A stretch of 5,334 bases of DNA from DAOVDI01 sp965373045 (lineage in GTDB: Bacteria > Acidobacteriota > Aminicenantia > Aminicenantales > Aminicenantaceae): NCBI GenBank assembly GCA_965373045.1, contig CBDVEQ010000182.1, positions 1 to 5,334 of the forward strand. The letters are read 5' to 3'. Made by a program: the position numbers and the translations under genes. Shown piece after piece: positions 1 through 5,334 of this stretch (its first letter is position 1; each line of letters starts with the position of its first letter). The notes under the pieces were generated by a model. That model saw only the letters and a program-made list of their open reading frames with translations, did not search any database and had not been told where the DNA came from.

Positions 1-901
1 ACTGCCCTTCGATAAGATCCAGGACATTTGCAGAGTCTCGCCAGCGGGATTTTACCTTGATATGAAGGTCTAGATAGATCCTGGCTTCAAGGATGTCTTC
101 AATCTCTTTTCTGGCTTCTGTTCCAATGGCTTTGATTACACTTCCATGACGGCCGATAATGATCTTCCTGTGGTTATCCCTTTCGACAAAGATCGTGGCA
201 TTGATGAATTTTCTCGGCCTCAGATCTTTGGAGTGAGGTGCCTTTTCTCTATCCTCGATCGAATCGATCAGGACAGCTGTAGTAAAAGGAAGCTCTTCCC
301 TTACGCGGCTTAAGATCTTTTCCCTGATGATCTCGGAAAACAGAAAACGATCGGATTGGATGGTGAGATCGTCATCTGAATAGAGTTTCTCTGCCTCAGG
401 AAGATTATCGTAAATCCTGTCTTCCAGGATATCCACATTTGTTCCTTTAAGCGCAGATATGGGGATGATCTCTTTAAAAGGAAGCAGATCTTTATATTTA
501 TCAATAAGCGGCAGGACATTTCCCTTCTTGATGATATCCACCTTGTTGAGCAGCAGAAAAATCGGGGCGGAGATCTTTTTCAGAGTTTCGATGACAAACT
601 CGTCGCCATGCCCGAATTTTAATGCAGCGTCGATGAGAAGGCAGATAAGATCCGATGTTTCCAGTGATGAATAGACAAAATTCATCATACGGCGGTTCAA
701 CTGATGGAGCGGTTTGTGGATGCCGGGGTTGTCCAGAAAAACGATCTGCCCCTTGTCTGTGGTCTTGATGCCGAGGATGCTGATTCGGGTAGTCTGAGGC
801 TTATCTGAGATGATAGCCACCTTCTCCCCGAGTATGGTATTGAGGAGTGTAGATTTTCCCACATTGGGCCTTCCGATCAATGCTACGTATCCGGCTCGCA
901 T
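1..901 (-). CDS. era: GTPase Era, ribosome assembly (3' end cut by window edge)
   Basis: Era is a GTPase with a C-terminal KH domain that binds the 3' end of 16S rRNA and acts as a checkpoint in 30S assembly. Three hundred codons are open from the ATG to the left edge with no stop; Era is usually about 300 residues, so only a few residues should be missing. Visible G-domain motifs are G1 GRPNVGKST (10-18), the switch I QTTR (36-39), G3 DNPG (57-60, where most Eras have DTPG), G4 NKVD (119-122) and G5 SAL (149-151). The KH domain follows, with the Era linker SEIIREK (about 189-195) and the KH loop IIIGRHGS (GXXG at 250-253). The start MRAGYVALIG matches the family and lies 1 base after the stop of the upstream CBS-protein gene, with GGAG about 10 bases upstream. 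It is the last visible gene of the cluster. Identification is secure. Confidence 0.97.
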   Translation of the reverse strand, partial: MRAGYVALIGRPNVGKSTLLNTILGEKVAIISDKPQTTRISILGIKTTDKGQIVFLDNPGIHKPLHQLNRRMMNFVYSSLETSDLICLLIDAALKFGHGDEFVIETLKKISAPIFLLLNKVDIIKKGNVLPLIDKYKDLLPFKEIIPISALKGTNVDILEDRIYDNLPEAEKLYSDDDLTIQSDRFLFSEIIREKILSRVREELPFTTAVLIDSIEDREKAPHSKDLRPRKFINATIFVERDNHRKIIIGRHGSVIKAIGTEARKEIEDILEARIYLDLHIKVKSRWRDSANVLDLIEGQ

Positions 902-902
902 G

Positions 903-2126
903 CTATTCAATCTCCACTTTTTTTATTCTCAATTTCCTGATCTTTTTTTGGTCCACATCCAGGATCTCAAAAGACAGATCCTTGATCCGCACGGTCTCGC
1001 CCAGCCTGGGGAGTCTGCCCAGATGGTGAGTGATCAACCCTCCGACTGTGATATAGTCATCCTCTTCAAAGTCGCTTTCGAATAATTCATCCAGGTCTTC
1101 CACTTCCGCATCTCCGAGCACGATATAATCCAAGGTCCCTTTCTTTACGAATCGGTCGGGTTCCCTGTCGTATTCATCCTGAATCTCGCCCACGATCTCT
1201 TCCACCATGTCCTCTATTGTTACAAGACCGGAAACACCGCCGTGTTCATCTACTACAATGGCCATCTTCTGCATGCGTTTTTGTAATTCCTTGAGGAGTT
1301 CGGCGACTTTCATGGATTCAGGGACAAAAAAGACCTCCCGGATCAAAGGGGATATTGAATGTGATCTCATCCGGTCTTCCGAGTATTCGAGAAGATCTTT
1401 GGCTACAACAATACCTTCGATGTTGTCCACACGGTCCTTGAAGACCGGAATACGGGAGTGTTTTTCCTTGATCACCAACTCTCTAAGCTGCTGGATATCG
1501 GCATCTTTCGAGATACAGAACATAGAAACCCTGGGTGTCATGATCTCCCGGACAAGGGTATCACCGAACTCTACAACACTCTTTAGAAGGATCCCTTCAT
1601 CCTTTTCGATGATGCCCTCTTCTTCCGCCTCTTCTATCAGGGCGTCGATCTCATCTTCAGATGCCTCACGCTGCTCTTTATCGTTTTCCTCCCGTCCTTT
1701 GATGTGTTCCATAAACAGAACAGGTTTGGCCAGGAACAGCATCAACCGGAAGGAGGGGAGGAAAATGCCGAGAACCTGCTTTTTGTAGAATGCACACACC
1801 AGGCGCGGGATCCATTCGAGGAATACAAGATAGAGGACAAAAGCGATCAGGACAAACCAAAGAGGCCAGGACTGGAGTTTTGGAGAAATGAAAAGCAGAT
1901 ATACTAGAAAAAACAGGAGCAGAACCGATCGGAGGAATTCAACGGCCAGAGTGAGGTCGTCATATTTATCAAGGATTTGTGTCCGGTACATTTTTTTCTT
2001 GTCTTCCAGGAACCGGCTGATCGCGATCTTTGAAAATGCCCCCAGGGCGACATGAAAGAGAGAAAACAGAAATACCACCAGAAAACTGAGGATTGCACCG
2101 GTCCATTCAAAGGGCTCAATATTCAT
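903..2126 (-). CDS. CorC/HlyC-family CBS-domain membrane protein with a degenerate DUF21 region
   Basis: The 407-residue protein has the CNNM/CorC/HlyC layout. An N-terminal membrane region (1-140) has hydrophobic segments near 10-30, 65-81, 88-110 and 120-138. An acidic linker (147-178) leads to the boundary motif VREIMTPR (192-199), a CBS pair (about 196-315, second repeat with VVDEHGG and LVTIEDMVEEIVGEI), and a C-terminal CorC_HlyC domain (about 330-405, with YITVGGLITHHLGRLP). CBS pairs of this family bind adenine nucleotides, and family members are linked to Mg2+/Co2+ or Na+-coupled Mg2+ export. The membrane part departs from the family: the usual small-residue motif after TM1 (S-A-x-E-T-A-like) reads FHVALGAFSKIAI, and the N-L-V-N-like segment is not recognisable, although FLEWIPR (102-108) resembles the conserved E-x-x-P-K. 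Transport activity is therefore uncertain. The start codon overlaps the end of ybeY by 11 bases. The position matches ybeX/corC downstream of ybeY in gammaproteobacteria. Confidence 0.9.
   Translation of the reverse strand: MNIEPFEWTGAILSFLVVFLFSLFHVALGAFSKIAISRFLEDKKKMYRTQILDKYDDLTLAVEFLRSVLLLFFLVYLLFISPKLQSWPLWFVLIAFVLYLVFLEWIPRLVCAFYKKQVLGIFLPSFRLMLFLAKPVLFMEHIKGREENDKEQREASEDEIDALIEEAEEEGIIEKDEGILLKSVVEFGDTLVREIMTPRVSMFCISKDADIQQLRELVIKEKHSRIPVFKDRVDNIEGIVVAKDLLEYSEDRMRSHSISPLIREVFFVPESMKVAELLKELQKRMQKMAIVVDEHGGVSGLVTIEDMVEEIVGEIQDEYDREPDRFVKKGTLDYIVLGDAEVEDLDELFESDFEEDDYITVGGLITHHLGRLPRLGETVRIKDLSFEILDVDQKKIRKLRIKKVEIE
912..915 (-). promoter_or_regulatory. Ribosome binding site for era
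   Basis: On the minus strand the bases GGAG lie 10 bases before the era ATG (901). They fall inside the last codons of the upstream CBS-protein gene. Because the two genes are separated by a single base, era translation is probably coupled to the upstream gene; the coupling is inferred. Confidence 0.6.
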
Positions 2127-2541
2127 GGTATTCCTCGAGAAGAAGGTTTCTGATCTTTATATCTTCTTCTTCCAGTCCTTTGGAGTGCTCAAAACCCAGA
2201 AGGTGAAGGAATCCGTGAATGGTCAGGATCTCTAGTTCGCGTTCCAGCCCATGTTGTTTCGTTAAGCACTGCTTAAAGGCAAAAGCGGGCGAGATGATGA
2301 TATCCCCTAGATAATATTTTCCGTCTGCCGCTTTTTCCCCAATAGGAAAGCTTAAGACATCTGTGGGAGTGTTTTTGTTCAGGAAATCTTTATTCAGCTT
2401 TTTTATGGTTGTGTTGCGGACAAAGGCCAGGGTGACCTCCGGATCGTCTATTTTGTAAAACTCGATCAATTGTTTTAACAGTGCCCGGAATCTATTTTGG
2501 TGGATCCAGTACCTGTTTTGGCGGTTTATTATTTCGATCAT
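2116..2541 (-). CDS. ybeY: Endoribonuclease YbeY, 16S rRNA maturation
   Basis: YbeY is a zinc-dependent endoribonuclease needed for correct 16S rRNA 3'-end processing and 70S quality control; in E. coli it works with YbeZ (PhoH), Era and protein S11. The preferred ATG gives 141 residues. The metal-binding motif H-x3-H-x5-H is seen as HGFLHLLGFEH (His109, His113, His119), with Glu before the last His where most members have Asp. The TDVLSFP motif (about 60-66) and GDIIIS (about 79-84) are also present. The Arg that precedes TDVLSFP in E. coli (R59) aligns with Leu54 here; Leu is, to my recollection, also found in other YbeY branches. The open frame extends upstream to a TTG at 2592 (158 residues), but the ATG start gives the usual family beginning (MIEIINRQ). 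No Shine-Dalgarno sequence is visible before the ATG, which lies inside the end of the HD gene (50-base overlap), so translational coupling is likely. Confidence 0.95.
   Translation of the reverse strand: MIEIINRQNRYWIHQNRFRALLKQLIEFYKIDDPEVTLAFVRNTTIKKLNKDFLNKNTPTDVLSFPIGEKAADGKYYLGDIIISPAFAFKQCLTKQHGLERELEILTIHGFLHLLGFEHSKGLEEEDIKIRNLLLEEYHEY
2131..2136 (-). promoter_or_regulatory. Ribosome binding site for the CorC-like gene
   Basis: GAGGAA on the minus strand sits 4 bases before the ATG at 2126, inside the last ybeY codons. It supports this start, and with it the 11-base overlap with ybeY. Confidence 0.65.
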
Positions 2542-4885
2542 TGGGATTTTTTGTTTTTTTTGGCCGTTGGGACTTTTTACCTTCAAAATCAAATCCAGGA
2601 TATTCCACTCTTGGATGATAGATGGTGTCCATCGTGGTCAGAAATGAGGAGGCAATAGCCCTTAGTTCTTTCAGGGAAAAGCTGCAATCGTCCATTTGTC
2701 CGTCCTGCATATGCATGGTAAAGACCTTTGTGATCAGGCGTTTCAGGTTGGCCTCTGAAGGTGTCTTCAAACTGCGGGAGGCTGCTTCGATGGAATCTGC
2801 CAGCATTACAAGCGCAGCTTCCTTGCTTTTCGGGATCGGGCCGGGATAACGGTAGCTCTCCTCTCCGATCTTTTGCATCTCAGGGTCATATTTTTCCTTG
2901 GCTTTTTCAAAAAAGTACCGGACCAGAGAGTTTCCGTGATGCTGCTCGATCATATCCCGGATCCTTTTCGGCAGTTTCAGTTTTCTGGCAAGCTCAACTC
3001 CATTCTTGACGTGGTTGATGATAACAAGCGTACTCATGCTGGGCTTGAGGTCTTTGTGCATGTCTGCATTGCGGGTCAAGTTTTCGATAAAGTATTCCGG
3101 CCTTTTGATCTTACCGATATCATGATAGAGAGCTCCGGTTTTAACCAGCATCGAATCCAGGCCGATCTCCTTTGCCGCTTCTTCTGCGACAGATGCCACG
3201 ATAAGAGAATGGTGATAGGATCCGGGAGCTTTAAGCGCCATTTCTTTAAAGATAGAAAGGTCGGAATTGGACAGCTCAAGCAGCCTGGACTGTGTAACAA
3301 ATGCGAAAATCGATTCAAAAACCGGCAGGAAGAGAAAGGCAAGCGCTGCGCTGAACAGGCCTCCGATGACTCCCATCAAAATTTCGCTTGTGAAGATTTC
3401 AACTGGTCCCAGCTTCTCTCTGATCAGATGAGTTGCGATAATGACTAAAATATTAATGGGAGCTATGATGAACAGGCCTGCTCGAAATGGAGTTGTCCTT
3501 TTTTGTTTCCCATAATACTTGATACCATAAATAGCGGCGAATCCTCCAACAAGGCTGAAAACCATCATGTAAAAACTGGCATTGAACAGATATCCTATAA
3601 CGAGGCTGTTAATGACTACATAGATCAAGGCAACAGGGCTTGTAGTCAGGAAAGCGAATAAAAGGGTACCCATCTGAAAGGGGAAGGCATACTGGTAGCT
3701 TTCCGCCGTCTGAAAAAGCGGAAAGCTTGCGCTTTCACTGAATGTGCCAGCTAGAAAAAGGGACAGTTTGTAGAACAGCAGGCTGAGGAGGAGTACAAGA
3801 ACCTGCATTTTAAAATATCTAAATGCCCGTCTGTGATCATGGAGAGATTTCAGATAGTACCAGCTTGTCAGCAAAAGAAGGGCAAAAAGAATAAATGTTC
3901 CGGTGAAGTTGGTCAACCAGCTTGGTTTCGCCTGTAGGTTCTGATTGATGATGTTAATTTCTTTCAGTGCGTCAGCCTTAACCTCATCCCCCTTGCGGAT
4001 GATGACTTTTCCTTTTTTGATGGTATAAAAAACGATTTCAACGTTTGAGCGTGCCAGGTCCTGCCGCTCCTGAGTCTCAAGCGCGTCATAACGGATATTT
4101 TGTGACACAAAAGCATGGGAAAGGATGGTCAGAACGGATTTTTCGTTCTGGGATATATCCAGGTTGTTGATCTCTTCGGATAAAGCCTGTTTGCTTTCCG
4201 TAATATCCATCAGATCCGGGACATTGATGGCTTTTTCATCATCCTGTGCTCTGATCAAGGTCAATCCTTTTGTCTCTTCTTCGTGTATAAAAAGCCGTTT
4301 AGAGGCGATGATCCCGTTTTTTGAGATCTTGCCCACCAGGTTGATCAGGTTATCTTCAATACTTGCGGAAAATTTCGATTTTATTAAATAGTTAAGGTTC
4401 CTGGGAGGGATCGTAATATCATAATTGTCGGAGACGTCTTTTTGGAAATCTTCCTGGATCTTGTTTGCCGTCCTTTCTTTAAAAGCAATCCTACCGAATT
4501 GGAAGAATTCTCTGATCCTCTCTTCCGTTGTTATAAATGTATTCTGGTCGAGTCTGTACACGGGGAGAATACGTTCAACCGCCTCGGACCGACGCTTTTC
4601 AGTGGTTTCTTTATCTTCAATGATCAGGTCGACCGGAGCGACGATATCTGAGTCTGCAATTTCTCCTATATTTGGTAATGGCAGGGAAGTGGAAGGAAGA
4701 TAGGACAGAAAGTAGGAGAGGATAATAACGCACAGAAACATGTAGAGAAAAGGATTTTGCGTGATCTTTTTCCAGATGGACACCTTGGATTCTTGATTGT
4801 CCGGGCTAGTATTGTTTTTGGCCTTTTTAGGGTGCCTTAACGATTTTTTAAAGAGGTCAAGATCTTTAAACGATATTCCATTCAT
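2492..4885 (-). CDS. 7TM-HD family phosphohydrolase (PgpH/YqfF type), probable cyclic di-AMP phosphodiesterase
   Basis: The 797-residue protein has the full PgpH/YqfF architecture. A short basic cytoplasmic N-terminus precedes a first membrane helix (about 45-63). An extracytoplasmic 7TMR-HDED domain follows (about 70-322, with DSDIVAP at 78-84 and VIIRKGDEV near 294-302). Seven predicted helices come next (about 326-345, 360-380, 401-415, 417-434, 436-456, 469-488, 501-524), then a cytoplasmic HD domain (about 545-705). HD-domain motifs are SYHHSLI (556-562), YHDIGKIKRPEYF (587-599), INHV (624-627), HHG (649-651), YRYPGP (678-683) and LADSIEAA (695-702); the metal-binding His and Asp residues appear intact. 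Listeria PgpH hydrolyses cyclic di-AMP to pApA; use of that substrate here is inferred from the family. The tail after 765 is polar and rich in Lys, Pro and Asn, and its coding sequence overlaps ybeY. The start overlaps the phoH stop as ATGA. Confidence 0.95.
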   Translation of the reverse strand: MNGISFKDLDLFKKSLRHPKKAKNNTSPDNQESKVSIWKKITQNPFLYMFLCVIILSYFLSYLPSTSLPLPNIGEIADSDIVAPVDLIIEDKETTEKRRSEAVERILPVYRLDQNTFITTEERIREFFQFGRIAFKERTANKIQEDFQKDVSDNYDITIPPRNLNYLIKSKFSASIEDNLINLVGKISKNGIIASKRLFIHEEETKGLTLIRAQDDEKAINVPDLMDITESKQALSEEINNLDISQNEKSVLTILSHAFVSQNIRYDALETQERQDLARSNVEIVFYTIKKGKVIIRKGDEVKADALKEINIINQNLQAKPSWLTNFTGTFILFALLLLTSWYYLKSLHDHRRAFRYFKMQVLVLLLSLLFYKLSLFLAGTFSESASFPLFQTAESYQYAFPFQMGTLLFAFLTTSPVALIYVVINSLVIGYLFNASFYMMVFSLVGGFAAIYGIKYYGKQKRTTPFRAGLFIIAPINILVIIATHLIREKLGPVEIFTSEILMGVIGGLFSAALAFLFLPVFESIFAFVTQSRLLELSNSDLSIFKEMALKAPGSYHHSLIVASVAEEAAKEIGLDSMLVKTGALYHDIGKIKRPEYFIENLTRNADMHKDLKPSMSTLVIINHVKNGVELARKLKLPKRIRDMIEQHHGNSLVRYFFEKAKEKYDPEMQKIGEESYRYPGPIPKSKEAALVMLADSIEAASRSLKTPSEANLKRLITKVFTMHMQDGQMDDCSFSLKELRAIASSFLTTMDTIYHPRVEYPGFDFEGKKSQRPKKTKNPNDRNNKPPKQVLDPPK
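2547..2561 (-). repeat. A8-C-A6 homopolymer tract in the HD-gene/ybeY junction
   Basis: On the coding strand eight A (2561-2554), one C and six A (2552-2547) lie in the last codons of the HD gene and end 5 bases before the ybeY ATG. In the HD frame they encode Lys/Thr/Lys/Asn. The tract takes the place where a Shine-Dalgarno sequence for ybeY would be expected. It may give an unstructured A-rich landing site for ribosomes, or a place for polymerase slippage; neither is shown by the sequence. Confidence 0.6.
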
Positions 4886-5334
4886 GATTTTTTCTGCACC
4901 TTGGATTCGGCTTTTTGATAAGCCTTAACGATTTTTTGGACAAGGGGATGGCGGACCACATCCTTGTCATTAAAATGAATGAATGAGATTTCATCGATCT
5001 TGTTTAGAATGTTCATGGCATGGATAACTCCGGATTTGCTGGGCTGCGGAAGATCGATCTGAGTGATATCGGCTGTAACCACCAATTTGGAATCAAAACC
5101 AGCGCGTGTGAGTATCATTTTCATCTGTTCTTTTGTGGTGTTCTGGGCTTCATCCAGAATGATAAATGAGCTGTTCAATGTGCGGCCTCTCATGTAGGCC
5201 AGAGGAGCGATCTCAATTGTGCCGCGGTCTATGAGTCCTTGGGCCTGCTCGGCTTTTATGAGATCGAACAGGGCATCATAGAGTGGGCGGAGATAAGGAT
5301 TGATCTTTTCCTGAATGTCACCTGGGAGAAAGCC
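4882..5334 (-). CDS. phoH: PhoH-family ATPase (YbeZ type), C-terminal part only
   Basis: The C-terminal 150 residues are present; the frame is open to the right edge, so the N-terminal half with the Walker A loop lies outside. PhoH proteins are P-loop NTPases. YbeZ, the E. coli member, is a partner of YbeY, and an RNA-helicase-like role has been proposed. Visible hallmarks, numbered from the window edge, are GFLPGD (1-6), PYLRPLYDAL (13-22), IEIAPLAYMRGRTL (40-53), Walker B FIILDEAQN (57-65), TADITQIDLP (87-96) and the terminal RHPLVQKIVKAY (128-139). The TADxTQ segment has Ala where TGD is usual. An internal ATG at 5193 is not the real start, because conserved family sequence continues upstream. 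The stop overlaps the HD gene start by 4 bases (ATGA). Confidence 0.97.
   Translation of the reverse strand, partial: GFLPGDIQEKINPYLRPLYDALFDLIKAEQAQGLIDRGTIEIAPLAYMRGRTLNSSFIILDEAQNTTKEQMKMILTRAGFDSKLVVTADITQIDLPQPSKSGVIHAMNILNKIDEISFIHFNDKDVVRHPLVQKIVKAYQKAESKVQKKS
4897..4902 (-). promoter_or_regulatory. Possible ribosome binding site for the HD phosphohydrolase gene
   Basis: AAGGTG on the minus strand lies 11 bases before the ATG at 4885, inside the phoH 3' end. Spacing is rather long and the match modest. The ATGA overlap with the phoH stop suggests stop-start coupling as the main route. Confidence 0.4.

Noticed and set aside
918..949. T-runs that might mark a terminator
   Set aside because: On the coding strand they are A-runs encoding Lys codons at the end of the CorC-like gene. 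There is no preceding GC hairpin, and plus-strand transcription has no supporting gene.
1207..1788. 193-codon open frame on the plus strand
   Set aside because: It lies entirely antisense to the CBS-domain region of the CorC-like gene, and its Ser/Arg-rich product shows no recognisable domain. The minus-strand gene is unmistakable.
2542..2592. TTG at 2592 as the ybeY start
   Set aside because: The extra 17 residues are Lys-rich and unlike the YbeY N-terminus, no good ribosome binding site precedes it, and the ATG at 2541 gives the family-typical start.
2873..3448. 191-codon open frame on the plus strand
   Set aside because: It is antisense to the HD domain and last membrane helices of the PgpH-type gene and shows no family-like features.
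4125..4703. Plus-strand open frames of 69-92 codons
   Set aside because: They are shadows of the extracytoplasmic domain of the HD protein and have low-complexity products.
4882..5193. Separate 103-residue PhoH-like gene starting at the ATG at 5193
   Set aside because: Conserved PhoH sequence (GFLPGD, PYLRPLYDAL, IEIAPLAY) continues in frame to the window edge, so the ATG is internal.
1..5334. A new defence, mobile or otherwise undescribed system
   Set aside because: All coding capacity is taken by five recognisable housekeeping families in a known neighbourhood. No repeats, atypical gene, integrase or extra small gene was found.

Overview
This window is one gapless, single-direction gene cluster on the minus strand. 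All five coding regions read right to left: phoH (5' part missing) > 7TM-HD phosphohydrolase (PgpH type) > ybeY > CorC/HlyC-type CBS protein > era (last few codons missing). I see no tRNA, rRNA, mobile element, CRISPR array, terminator or intergenic promoter, and no non-coding stretch longer than 1 base.

Right to left: bases 5334-4882 encode the C-terminal 150 residues of a PhoH ATPase. Its stop overlaps the start of the 797-residue membrane HD protein (4885-2492) in an ATGA. The HD gene's Lys/Pro-rich tail overlaps the start of the rRNA-maturation endonuclease YbeY (2541-2116, preferred ATG). YbeY's end overlaps by 11 bases the start of a 407-residue CBS-domain membrane protein (2126-903) whose N-terminal DUF21/CNNM region is degenerate. 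One base later begins the GTPase Era (901-1, running off the left edge, 300 residues visible).

The genes fit a known theme. PhoH/YbeZ, YbeY and Era are associated with 16S rRNA 3'-end maturation and 30S assembly. CorC/YbeX sits beside ybeZY in gammaproteobacteria. 7TM-HD proteins such as Listeria PgpH hydrolyse cyclic di-AMP. The arrangement combines the phoH-yqfF-ybeY-era order of Firmicutes and several other phyla with the ybeZ-ybeY-ybeX order of gammaproteobacteria.

The organism is a bacterium of medium GC content. It is not an enterobacterium (7TM-HD gene present) and not a typical Firmicute (corC-like gene between ybeY and era). Sequence flavour is compatible with Acidobacteriota, Aminicenantes or deltaproteobacteria-like lineages, but this is a low-confidence inference.

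This is an ordinary housekeeping region and I found no convincing new system. The points most worth a second look are the roughly threefold excess of GATC sites, the degenerate transporter domain of the CorC-like protein, and the A-rich overlap at the HD/ybeY junction, where ybeY lacks a Shine-Dalgarno sequence.
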